A stretch of DNA of 64,000 nt from the IMG/VR virus record IMGVR_UViG_3300027893_000003, positions 124,001-188,000 of that record. The stretch is one strand, 5' to 3'. Below the pieces are notes generated by a model. It was not told the origin of the DNA, did not search any database, and was given only the letters and a program-made list of their open reading frames with translations. The position numbers were made by a program, and so were the translations under genes. The DNA comes from a virus. Shown piece by piece: positions 14,464 to 21,773 of this stretch (the stretch's first letter is position 1; the number at the start of each line of letters is the position of its first letter).

Positions 14464-15438
14464 TTACTCCAATAAAAATTGTTTTAATCTAGTTGCTGAT
14501 ATAGCAGCAGTACCAACCTCTGCAACCACCAAACCGGCTGCAGCATTTGCAAGTATTGCTGCCTGCTTTGAGTTTAGTCCAGAGACTAACGATAGAGTAA
14601 AGGTACTAATTACAGTATCACCCGCTCCAGATACATCAAAAACCTTTCTTGCTATTGTAGGTATTTGGATAATTTGATTATCTTCAAAAAGGGTCATTCC
14701 CTTTTCCCCACGTGTTATTAATACTGTCTTACAATTAAGTTTATCGAGTAGTAATCGACCAGCTTCATCTATAGTATCTGTATTTGCCATAAGTTTAGCT
14801 TCATAAGAATTAGGAGTAATTAGTGTGGCCCCTTTATATAATTCTATATTCTGTACCTTAGGATCTACTGCTAAAATAAGATCATTAGGTATAATTGAGC
14901 GAATTCCGTCCATAAGCTCTTGAGTAACAACACCCTTTCCATAATCAGCAATTATAATAGCGTGTAGTATTGGTAATTGGTCAGTAATTGCATCTAGAAT
15001 TTTCTTGGTATATTCTGAGCTAATAGGTTTTGTATCTTCCAGGTCGACTCGAACAACTTGCTGAGAGTGAGCTACTACTCTAGTTTTTACAGTAGTTGGT
15101 CTTCCTTCATCTATTATAATATAGTCGGTAGGGCTGCTTATGCTTATAAGCATTTCTCGTAACTTCCATCCTGTAGAATCACTCCCGATTACTCCACAGA
15201 TTGTAGCATTTCCCCCCAAAGAAATAATGTTATGTACTACGTTTCCGGCGCCTCCGAGCATCATGGATCGCCTTTCAACATTAACTATTGGGACTGGAGC
15301 TTCGGGGGAAACTCTTTTGACATGACCCCATATAAATTCATCTACTATTATATCACCAACAACTAAAATTCGGTTATCTATAAATTTATCAATTCTTTTT
15401 GCCAAAGACTTGTTTGTGAGTTCTCCACTTTTCGCCAT
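14464..15438 (-). CDS. D-glycero-beta-D-manno-heptose-7-phosphate kinase-like PfkB protein
   Basis: A full-length (324 aa) match to the kinase half of HldE (RfaE domain I): ILVVGDIIVDEFIWGHVKRV, SPEAPVPIVNVERRSMMLGG, GGAGNVVHNIISLGGNA, QVVRVDLED and the PfkB signature DVSGAGDTVISTFTLSL with its catalytic Asp. It phosphorylates heptose-7-phosphate at C1. With the adenylyltransferase at 4161-4571 the phage covers two steps towards ADP-heptose; the isomerase and phosphatase steps are not visible in the window and could be supplied by the host. Confidence 0.85.
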   Translation of the reverse strand: MAKSGELTNKSLAKRIDKFIDNRILVVGDIIVDEFIWGHVKRVSPEAPVPIVNVERRSMMLGGAGNVVHNIISLGGNATICGVIGSDSTGWKLREMLISISSPTDYIIIDEGRPTTVKTRVVAHSQQVVRVDLEDTKPISSEYTKKILDAITDQLPILHAIIIADYGKGVVTQELMDGIRSIIPNDLILAVDPKVQNIELYKGATLITPNSYEAKLMANTDTIDEAGRLLLDKLNCKTVLITRGEKGMTLFEDNQIIQIPTIARKVFDVSGAGDTVISTFTLSLVSGLNSKQAAILANAAAGLVVAEVGTAAISATRLKQFLLE

Positions 15439-15461
15439 TTCGCATTTGCCTCCGACCTTTT

Positions 15462-15695
15462 CTAATCGACTTGAGCAATGCCTTGTTTTGGTATATATTT
15501 TTTGCCTTTTTTGATTTCATTGATTATATGTACCGATAGAATTCTGTCTTGTTTTAAAAATAACCTCAATGCCTCAACTGTAATACACTTCGAGATCTCA
15601 GAGTAACAACTTTCTTTTTTACAATAACTCCGATCGCTCCTTACTTCATGGTCATCACATTTTGCGCACGTGCCTAAGATCATAGTTCCTGTCAT
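15462..15695 (-). CDS. Cys-rich hypothetical protein, 77 aa
   Basis: CAKCDDHEVRSDRSYCKKESC offers four Cys for a metal site near the N-terminus; the rest is a basic helical region. AGAGGAATAG precedes the ATG. The spacing differs from the C-x2-C-x5-C-x3-C family, so I do not count it as a paralog. Confidence 0.5.
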   Translation of the reverse strand: MTGTMILGTCAKCDDHEVRSDRSYCKKESCYSEISKCITVEALRLFLKQDRILSVHIINEIKKGKKYIPKQGIAQVD

Positions 15696-15909
15696 TTCTA
15701 TTCCTCTTATAACCCTCTAGTTTTATAAAGTTTCTACATTTCATTGGTTTGATAACATCTACTTCACTAGGATTCTTTGACAATTGCCCAGACAACTCAT
15801 ATATAGTTCCCCATACTCTTGATCCACGGTATCTACAGGTTGCTATTTCTCTCTCACACATATTGAGGCTAACAAACCTATGTCGAAATAAACACCTTAC
15901 AATTTTCAT
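15655..15909 (-). CDS. Basic hypothetical protein, 84 aa
   Basis: Arg-rich, with four scattered cysteines (VRCLFRHRF, NMCEREIATCRYRG, MKCRNF). GAGGAT precedes the ATG. It overlaps the next gene by 41 nt. A nucleic-acid-binding role fits the charge but nothing more can be said. Confidence 0.45.
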   Translation of the reverse strand: MKIVRCLFRHRFVSLNMCEREIATCRYRGSRVWGTIYELSGQLSKNPSEVDVIKPMKCRNFIKLEGYKRNRNDRNYDLRHVRKM

Positions 15910-15912
15910 TTG

Positions 15913-16098
15913 TTAATCCTCAAATAATTCCCAAAAATGATTATTGATAACCTCCTGAATTTCTGGATCAGGATCTTTCTGTTCCTCAAAGAAATTGTAT
16001 AGAAAGTTATGGTGGGTCTCTGCTTCCTCTTTCGTAAGATTCCTATATCCTGGAAAAAGTTTCTCACAGAATTTTACCCACGTTTCAGCATCCAACAT
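15913..16098 (-). CDS. Small acidic hypothetical protein, 61 aa
   Basis: Start at MLDAETW because GAGG lies 6 nt upstream, within the 3' end of the preceding gene. Predicted helical, ending in NNHFWELFED. No family recognised. Confidence 0.45.
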   Translation of the reverse strand: MLDAETWVKFCEKLFPGYRNLTKEEAETHHNFLYNFFEEQKDPDPEIQEVINNHFWELFED

Positions 16099-16513
16099 CC
16101 TGAACCTCATTTCCTGGTTCAATTGAAGGCCCCTCTACTGGAATATCTGCCTTAGCTTCAACTTTTAGTGTAATAGGAACCAATTCATAAGCAATAATAT
16201 CATTCTTAATTCTTTCCCACGTCTCCTTCTCAAAAGGGCCATCCGCTAAATCGTTACCACGAGTCCAGTCTTCTCCAGCTCTTGGTTTTCTTGTGGATAC
16301 TACACAACCAAGGTAACCTTTGTCCTTACTGCGGTCATGAGCAACTATGGCATATTTATGATCATTTGTATATAACCTAACTCGTAGTCGATGCTCATAA
16401 CCTTTCCCATCTCCTTCTCCCTCATCTTCAACGACTTCTAGAAACCTATCAACTCGACAGTATCTAGCAATTTCTTCGAACCATTTTTTCAACTCATCAA
16501 TTTTATTCATCAT
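16085..16513 (-). CDS. Hypothetical protein, 142 aa
   Basis: AAGGAG precedes the ATG. An acidic glycine-rich segment (EVVEDEGEGDGKG) is followed by beta-rich sequence (RLRVRLYTNDHKYAIVAHDR, YLGCVVSTRKPRAGEDW). It looks like a compact globular protein. It is the first gene downstream (leftward) of the RNA cluster terminator. Confidence 0.5.
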   Translation of the reverse strand: MMNKIDELKKWFEEIARYCRVDRFLEVVEDEGEGDGKGYEHRLRVRLYTNDHKYAIVAHDRSKDKGYLGCVVSTRKPRAGEDWTRGNDLADGPFEKETWERIKNDIIAYELVPITLKVEAKADIPVEGPSIEPGNEVQDVGC

Positions 16514-16532
16514 TCACTCCTTCTATAAACGA

Positions 16533-16580
16533 AAAAAATTGAGGGGGTTGCGACCCTTTTAAAAAAGGAGTGGACCCCCT
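16533..16580 (-). terminator. Leftward intrinsic terminator of the RNA cluster
   Basis: On the minus strand TGAGGGGGT pairs with ACCCCCTCA (9 bp) and is followed by a run of seven T. It ends the non-coding transcript that includes the tRNA-like gene. Confidence 0.75.
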
Positions 16581-16665
16581 CAGCCACATCTATCCCAAAG
16601 GAGGACGAGTTCAGCGGCCTTTTTCTAGTGTGGACCGAACTCTACCACGTGCAGGGCCGCAGACA
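16555..16665 (-). ncRNA. Structured RNA module 2, related to module 1
   Basis: Shares with 16755-16850, in the same order, the blocks (plus-strand reading) TTAAAAA-GG-GTGG, CCACATCT, TTTTCT and GGGCCGCAGA. A hairpin is formed by GAGTTC 16607-16612 with GAACTC 16637-16642. The equivalent stem in module 1 has a different sequence but also pairs, as expected for conserved RNA structure. No open frame of note. Function unknown. Confidence 0.5.
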
Positions 16666-16754
16666 CGAATTGACATGACTCAAAACACCACACAAACCCC
16701 CGGCAGATCAGAGGTAAAGGCAGCGGCAATAGCATCGAGGAGATGCGAATCTTG

Positions 16755-16850
16755 TTAAAAAGGGGTGGGCTCCTCAAACCACATCTTCCCTCGGAGTCGG
16801 CTAGTCACAGTCAGGATTTTCTGGTGCGAACTGTGTCTAGGGCCGCAGAT
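16755..16850 (-). ncRNA. Structured RNA module 1, related to module 2
   Basis: Second copy of the module, about 185 nt from the first. Its hairpin is CACAGT 16806-16811 with ACTGTG 16830-16835. Transcription is inferred to be leftward because the tRNA-like gene upstream and the terminator downstream both read that way. Confidence 0.5.
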
Positions 16851-16881
16851 TCGCAGACGGCATGGGCTGGACTCGCACCAA

Positions 16882-16921
16882 CCACTATGCTGAGATCGGA
16901 GGGATTTTTGTAGCATAGTGG
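16882..16921 (-). ncRNA. 10-bp hairpin between tRNA-like gene and module 1
   Basis: CCACTATGCT (16882-16891) and AGCATAGTGG (16912-16921) pair perfectly around a 20-nt loop. It may be a processing signal between the tRNA and the modules. Confidence 0.4.
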
Positions 16922-16931
16922 AGAGATTTTT

Positions 16932-16999
16932 TGGAGCGGGGGAGAGGAGTCGAACCCCTTCTGGACTTGGAAGGTCCATCCCGGCCACCCGGCCTCCGC
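16932..16999 (-). tRNA. tRNA-Gly(UCC)-like gene with shrunken D-arm, 68 nt
   Basis: Read leftward: acceptor GCGGAGG with CCCCCGC (6 of 7 pairs), anticodon arm TGGAC-CTTCCAA-GTCCA (anticodon UCC), T-arm with loop TTCGACT, and an encoded CCA after discriminator T. The D-arm is reduced to CCGG-GTGG-CCGG and the variable region to 2 nt, with no U8. So it is tRNA-like but unusually small. It may be a functional mini tRNA or a decoy; an ordinary tRNA scan may score it poorly. Confidence 0.65.
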
Positions 17000-17011
17000 G
17001 TGTATTCATTT

Positions 17012-17296
17012 TTAAATCTCCAGCGGAGTATTGTGATTTATTTTTCGACGAAGCATTTCTTCTACTATTTTTTCATGTACATTGAAAAGAAATTCAAATG
17101 CTTCTCTCTTCACATTTCCCTTCTTTGTCCATGCTCCATAAAGCATATGACATTTTCTATGTAACTCAATTAATTGAGGATTAGTCAAACTTCTAACTAT
17201 CCTACCACTTACATCCTTCTCAATCTCCTTCAAGCGATTGTATGTGGAGGGCAATCTTTGTATTATTTTCAAATACCTTTCGACTATCGGATTCAT
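17012..17296 (-). CDS. Helical hypothetical protein, 94 aa
   Basis: Almost entirely alpha-helical by composition (IQRLPSTYNRLKEIEKDVSG, FEFLFNVHEKIVEEMLRRK). It ends just upstream of the tRNA-like gene. The ribosome site is weak. No motif recognised. Confidence 0.5.
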   Translation of the reverse strand: MNPIVERYLKIIQRLPSTYNRLKEIEKDVSGRIVRSLTNPQLIELHRKCHMLYGAWTKKGNVKREAFEFLFNVHEKIVEEMLRRKINHNTPLEI

Positions 17297-17307
17297 ATCT
17301 GATTCCG

Positions 17308-17676
17308 TTAGCGAGGACGTTTTAATTGTCTCTTAGCTTGCTCTTTAAGCAAGTTAACATATGAGAAGGTTGAAAGCTTAACATCTTCTTTCATCTCTCC
17401 CTTTTCTCTCTGACTCTCAACCCACTTTGCAAGTTTCTCTTGCATGCCATCAGCCCAGCTAGAAAGGGGTTTATCTCTTTCACGATTCCAGACTTTCAAG
17501 TTAATAAGAGCTTTTGAAATTTCTACCCATCCTTTTTTCTTAATTAGATCCTGAAAATGGGACATTGGAAGATCTTCAACATTCTTTCCCTCAGGAACTT
17601 CAAGAATACCAGGGTGCTCAACCGGAATCTTTACCTTTTGCTCATTGAGCTGATTTAGATACTTGTCAAGTTTCAT
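17308..17676 (-). CDS. Hypothetical protein, 122 aa
   Basis: Lys-rich soluble protein (GILEVPEGKNVEDLPMSHF, ADGMQEKLAKWVESQREK). GGAG precedes the ATG. It is the first gene after the leftward promoter-like motif at 17697-17712. Function unknown. Confidence 0.5.
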   Translation of the reverse strand: MKLDKYLNQLNEQKVKIPVEHPGILEVPEGKNVEDLPMSHFQDLIKKKGWVEISKALINLKVWNRERDKPLSSWADGMQEKLAKWVESQREKGEMKEDVKLSTFSYVNLLKEQAKRQLKRPR

Positions 17677-17696
17677 TATCTGTACTCCTATCTTAA

Positions 17697-17712
17697 TTTA
17701 TAATATGTTCTG
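17697..17712 (-). promoter_or_regulatory. Candidate leftward phage promoter (CAGAACATATTATAAA)
   Basis: One of the GAACAAA-(A/T)-TAAA sites on the minus strand, about 20-35 nt upstream of the gene starting at 17676. Confidence 0.4.
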
Positions 17713-17730
17713 TTTGAACAATAAAATCAC

Positions 17731-18120
17731 TTATATATTGTCCAATGTACCATTTGCTTCATCGAGAGTATTATGAACATTTTGTAGAGATTCTAGAAAA
17801 ATCTCTTTCTGCATTATGAAGTTCTTTGTGGCCTCTTCAAGTTTCTTCATAGATTTATTTGCACAAACTTCTTCTCGGAGATATGACTGAATCTCAAGGG
17901 CCTCTCTAATATCATCTTGACTAAGGTTACAAGTTAGTAACAACAAATTTCCTATTCTCCTTCCTGCACCTTCTATTCTCTGTTGCTCCAATGCTTCCAA
18001 AACTTGCTCATTCGTACACTTGTCTCTCATTACTAGAATTTCTCCTATGAGAGATTTCCCTCCGCTAAAAATAGTTTTCTGTTTACTAGGTTTCAGCACC
18101 TCTAATATTTTTCTTAGCAT
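17731..18120 (-). CDS. MshEN-like domain protein, 129 aa
   Basis: Two consecutive motifs, LIGEILVMRDKCTNEQVLEA and RRIGNLLLLTCNLSQDDIRE, resemble the paired RLGxxLvxxGxIxxxxLxxALxxQ motifs of the MshEN domain found at the N-terminus of type II secretion and pilus ATPases, which binds c-di-GMP in some members. Glycines of the canonical motif are partly replaced, so ligand binding is doubtful. Start at MLRKI with GTGAGG upstream. A helical C-terminus follows. Here the domain stands alone. Confidence 0.45.
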   Translation of the reverse strand: MLRKILEVLKPSKQKTIFSGGKSLIGEILVMRDKCTNEQVLEALEQQRIEGAGRRIGNLLLLTCNLSQDDIREALEIQSYLREEVCANKSMKKLEEATKNFIMQKEIFLESLQNVHNTLDEANGTLDNI

Positions 18121-18505
18121 TATTAACCTCACGCTTATATCTCTCAAATTCAGTTTCTAAGCGGACTAAATTTACTTTTAAAGCATCTATCTCCTTTATT
18201 TTCTCTGCTTGTGGTTCCATTTTAGTTTGAACTATAGACACTTCTCGAGTGAGGTCAGATAAAGTAATTGAACACCCATCCATTGTCTTGACTAAATTTT
18301 CTAACTTTCTACAAATTCTTGCATCACAAGTAATTCTATACTGCTTACAAAGTTCTTCCCACCTTTCTATTGTAAGAGATTCTTTTGCATAATTAAATTT
18401 AAATTTGAAATAGTCTTGAACCAACCATATCAGTAATGCAATACTACCTGTAGCAATCGCTGCAATAATCACGTGCAGAAAGTCATAGAACGTGAATTTA
18501 TCCAT
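18086..18505 (-). CDS. Membrane-anchored coiled-coil protein, 139 aa
   Basis: An N-terminal membrane helix (HVIIAAIATGSIALLIWLV) precedes a long helical region with heptads (EIDALKVNLVRLETEFERYK) and three Cys around ITCDARICRKLE. The layout resembles an i-spanin or a membrane tether; no lipoprotein partner lies next to it. GAGGG precedes the ATG. Confidence 0.5.
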   Translation of the reverse strand: MDKFTFYDFLHVIIAAIATGSIALLIWLVQDYFKFKFNYAKESLTIERWEELCKQYRITCDARICRKLENLVKTMDGCSITLSDLTREVSIVQTKMEPQAEKIKEIDALKVNLVRLETEFERYKREVNNAKKNIRGAET

Positions 18506-19277
18506 CTATTATATCCCTCGGAGAGAGCATCTTCTCTATAACCTCATAGACATCTGAGGGATCTGGTTCAGATGTCATATCTTCTCTGAGACACATTGCT
18601 TTTGCTCTCTCAAGTAGAGCCTCCTGTGCTTTAGAATTCTTCATACCCTTTTCTTCCATTAAATTATAAACTTCTTGTTCAGTAATTTGATCCGGCCGAA
18701 TATGCGTTTTGGCTTCTTTCTTTAAAGTCCTCTTCTTTTTCACAGGTCTCTTTTTTGGTGAAGGAAATCCTTCAGTCAGAAAGCGATCAACAGCATTTTG
18801 CATTCTTTTTAGTCTTTGCTCAACCATCTTACTTGCTTCATCTTCATCGTCGTCAATTATAATCTTTCTCTTATCTCCCTTCTTAGGGATAACAGTTTCA
18901 TCTTCTATTAATTTAACACTAACCTCTTTTTTCTCTTTCTTGATTTCTTCATCTTCTTCGGTAATAACCTTTGCTTCTATTTTTACAGGGTTCACTACCC
19001 TAAATTCACTTCTCCAAGGATCCATATAAAAACCATTTCCTATGATCTCTAATTTAGTCATTAGCAGTTCATCGTCTTTTAGAGATCTCTTGACGACTCT
19101 ATTTAATGCTGGCAAGTCAACAGAGATAGATTCACTACGCACTTCGGCCGGAAATCCATATTCAATATCATCTACTACAACTCGAAGTGTCCCGACCAGT
19201 TCCTTATAATCAATGCCGCCAATTTGAACTTCAAATTGAAGGGTTCTTTTCTCATTGACTTTTAATTTAAGTGCCAT
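18498..19277 (-). CDS. Probable structural or scaffolding protein, 259 aa
   Basis: The first 100 residues are beta-rich (TLQFEVQIGGIDYKELVG), like an Ig-like or baseplate-type domain; the middle is highly charged and probably disordered (IIIDDDEDEASKM, KKRPVKKKRTLKKEAK). It directly follows the tail adhesin block. I recognise no family; a virion accessory role is a guess from position. Confidence 0.45.
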   Translation of the reverse strand: MALKLKVNEKRTLQFEVQIGGIDYKELVGTLRVVVDDIEYGFPAEVRSESISVDLPALNRVVKRSLKDDELLMTKLEIIGNGFYMDPWRSEFRVVNPVKIEAKVITEEDEEIKKEKKEVSVKLIEDETVIPKKGDKRKIIIDDDEDEASKMVEQRLKRMQNAVDRFLTEGFPSPKKRPVKKKRTLKKEAKTHIRPDQITEQEVYNLMEEKGMKNSKAQEALLERAKAMCLREDMTSEPDPSDVYEVIEKMLSPRDIIDG

Positions 19278-19294
19278 AGCAATATCCTCTCTAA

Positions 19295-19513
19295 TTAATC
19301 ATTATTATTATCAAACTTTACTTTGGTCACTTCAATTACTGTAAGGTCTTCCCTTTCTTTAGTTTCTTCTAATTCAACTTTCTTAACCATGACCAAAGGT
19401 CTTTTAATCTCTTCTTCTTCAATACGCAAAACTTCCGCGCCGCCTACTGGGGGAATAAGACCAGGACAGGGACAACAAATTATCCCCTTTGTAGCAACAC
19501 TAGTAGCATTCAT
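19295..19513 (-). CDS. Small hypothetical protein, 72 aa
   Basis: CCPCPGLIPPVGGAE near the start and an acidic beta-rich tail. AGGGAAC precedes the ATG. It sits between the tail adhesin and the 259-aa protein. Function unknown. Confidence 0.45.
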   Translation of the reverse strand: MNATSVATKGIICCPCPGLIPPVGGAEVLRIEEEEIKRPLVMVKKVELEETKEREDLTVIEVTKVKFDNNND

Positions 19514-19530
19514 ATATTTGTTCCCTCAAC

Positions 19531-20646
19531 TTATGGGTCACACAAATAGAGATGATCAATATGGAACAAGTGACCCGCTGACCCATTCGATGTATGAATA
19601 ATCTGTATAATTGCTTGCCCAACTCCACTTACATAATTAGCATTTTGAATTGTAAATTTATAGCTACTCTTCACCACTATACTTGGAAAATCAGTGGTAG
19701 CAGCAGTTAAGTCGTCAAAGACAGAAGTATTAAAGTTCCATGCTCTAATTTTAACATTATGTGCTGGGTTTCCTTGATAGTAACCAGCAAGACAAATATC
19801 AATATTAGATGTTGGTACATCATTAAAATCAAATCTAAAATCAAATCCAGGATTTCCGGCTATCTCGTTTAATATAAGGTATGTATTATTTTCAGTATAG
19901 GTATTAACAATTGTTCCAGAATTAATAGTTCCTGAACTTAAAAGAATTGATTTTGAAAGTCTCCAGTCTGGACTCGTTGTAGTTGCTGTTGAGGTTGTTG
20001 TGGTTGTAGTCGTTGTACTTGTTGTAGTTGACGTGCTTGTAGTTACTGGTGGAGCAGTAGTAGTTGTTACTGTAGTTATAGTTGGTGGAACCGGCATTCC
20101 ATGAGGGTTTCCTGGATTTCCGGGATTTCCACAAGTTACAACCTCATATGTTTCCAGTCTTCCCTCGGCATCATAAGTTGCTGTAATACAATATGTCTCA
20201 ATTACCCCAATATCAGTTCCAACATCTCCAGCATCGTCATAGATTCTAATTCGGCCAGTTATCATACATCCAAATTCGTTGAATGTCGTCTGATCAATAT
20301 AAAAGTTTTCCTGAACAAGGCCAAGAATCCTCTGAAGCAAAGGTACCAAAGTATCAAATGTATTCTCAAACACTTGAATAGTATCCGCTTTACCCCAAGG
20401 GAAATAGGTATCATGATAAGCAATAAGATACCAATCACCAGTTGCGTTTGGGATAAAGCTAGATCTATAATTTCCAAACCCTAATTCCGTAAAAGATACA
20501 GGGACCGTTGCACTTACTTCGGCCCCCGTATCATCGAATATATGATATGTAAACGCAGTGGAATCAATTCCGGGGATTCGATTACCAGCAGTATCAGTAA
20601 CCGTGAAATCTTCATGAATAACATCTCCCACACGACCAATCTGCAT
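19531..20646 (-). CDS. Tail adhesin-like protein with Thr-rich linker, 371 aa
   Basis: Domain 1 (1-110) looks like a beta-sandwich (TDTAGNRIPGIDSTAFTYHI). A Gly/Pro-rich collagen-like GNPGNPGNP stretch leads to a long threonine/serine linker (about residues 195-228). A C-terminal beta domain (about 230-371, GFDFRFDFNDVP) follows, of the type found at fibre tips. The linker resembles those in the next gene. Good AAGGGG site. Likely an exposed host-binding virion protein; the long Thr/Ser linker could be an acceptor for glycosylation or sulfation by the phage enzymes (speculative). Confidence 0.6.
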   Translation of the reverse strand: MQIGRVGDVIHEDFTVTDTAGNRIPGIDSTAFTYHIFDDTGAEVSATVPVSFTELGFGNYRSSFIPNATGDWYLIAYHDTYFPWGKADTIQVFENTFDTLVPLLQRILGLVQENFYIDQTTFNEFGCMITGRIRIYDDAGDVGTDIGVIETYCITATYDAEGRLETYEVVTCGNPGNPGNPHGMPVPPTITTVTTTTAPPVTTSTSTTTSTTTTTTTTSTATTTSPDWRLSKSILLSSGTINSGTIVNTYTENNTYLILNEIAGNPGFDFRFDFNDVPTSNIDICLAGYYQGNPAHNVKIRAWNFNTSVFDDLTAATTDFPSIVVKSSYKFTIQNANYVSGVGQAIIQIIHTSNGSAGHLFHIDHLYLCDP

Positions 20647-20670
20647 TTATTATTCCCCTTGATCCACACT

Positions 20671-21756
20671 CTACCATTTTGTTATGCTACTTGATTCGGC
20701 TCCACTTGTAAAGTCAAGCATAAACTTTCCAAATTCGACATATCTCCAATAGACATCTCCAGTATCATCTGCAATTGTTATGTCATATTTTGAGATTATT
20801 CCTATACCAAGGGTAGGTGGTCTTGCCCAGAACTGAGATTTTGCAGAACTCGCTCCATAAAATGAATCTGAAGTTCCAAATGCCTCAAGAGCAAACATAC
20901 AGGCAGAAGTAAAACCAAACTCAAACATTACTTGACCGTTAACATTATCATCATTTATAATTCCACAAGCAGCTAGGTTTATAAGGCACTGATTTCTCTT
21001 ATCAACTGCTTTCTCGCCTCTAACTTTCCAATCTGCTCGTGGTTCATAACCACCCGTATATGCATCTGTATTGATTGGAAAACTCTCCATCAAGTACCAG
21101 TCATTCTCATCTAGGTTAGATTCGACTAAACCTGGATTATAAGTTGAGTTTGGATAAGAAGCATCTTCATCAGTTCCAAGGACATGATCAATATTCCATG
21201 CATTTGCAAAACAAACATTCGCTTCTGATTGATTATGAACAAAATCTACTCTTTGATTAAACTCTTGTCTATTTTTCCCATAGTCATATCCTGCTTCGTC
21301 CATAAAGATTCCATGGACAGCAAGACTATTCCATTGACTTGCTTTTGTAGTAAAAACAGAATAATCCTGATTTACAGTTACATAACCAAAGATGAGGGCA
21401 TCAGCATTCAATTCTTTCACTCGAGGAATGATTACTTGTGTATTGGCAAAATCACCATGACCTGGATCTTGTACTCCATCTCCAAATACAATCAAATTAT
21501 ATTTAGCAAGGTCTTTAGCAACCTTCTCATTATCCCAACTATTCTGGGCAGAATTAAAAGCATTCAACCAACCATAATAAATCAAAAGGTTTTTCGGTCG
21601 AAAGTACATATCTTCTTCCTCCTCAAAAAAGTAAGTTGTGGTTGTAAATAAATCAGCGTGTATAGTAGTTGTCAAAGTACTAGTTGTTACAGTTGATGTC
21701 GTCGTGCTAGTAGTTGTTTGTGGTGGTGGTTCTGTCGGTTTTGGTTTTTTTGGCAT
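20671..21756 (-). CDS. Spherulin-4-like glycosidase tail protein A, 361 aa
   Basis: A Pro/Thr-rich N-terminal linker (to about residue 50) is followed by a TIM-barrel-like domain: LIVFGDGVQDPGHGDFANTQ, DALIFGYVTVNQDYS and VHGIFMDEAGYDYG. This order (position statement, GYV, GIFxDE) is that of the spherulin-4 family, which includes endo-acting galactosaminidases. The DE pair in GIFMDE is the likely catalytic region. A paralog follows at 21774-23510. Probably a receptor-polysaccharide-degrading spike; CGGAGG precedes the start. Confidence 0.65.
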   Translation of the reverse strand: MPKKPKPTEPPPQTTTSTTTSTVTTSTLTTTIHADLFTTTTYFFEEEEDMYFRPKNLLIYYGWLNAFNSAQNSWDNEKVAKDLAKYNLIVFGDGVQDPGHGDFANTQVIIPRVKELNADALIFGYVTVNQDYSVFTTKASQWNSLAVHGIFMDEAGYDYGKNRQEFNQRVDFVHNQSEANVCFANAWNIDHVLGTDEDASYPNSTYNPGLVESNLDENDWYLMESFPINTDAYTGGYEPRADWKVRGEKAVDKRNQCLINLAACGIINDDNVNGQVMFEFGFTSACMFALEAFGTSDSFYGASSAKSQFWARPPTLGIGIISKYDITIADDTGDVYWRYVEFGKFMLDFTSGAESSSITKW

Positions 21757-21773
21757 ATTATCCTCCGGTAGAA

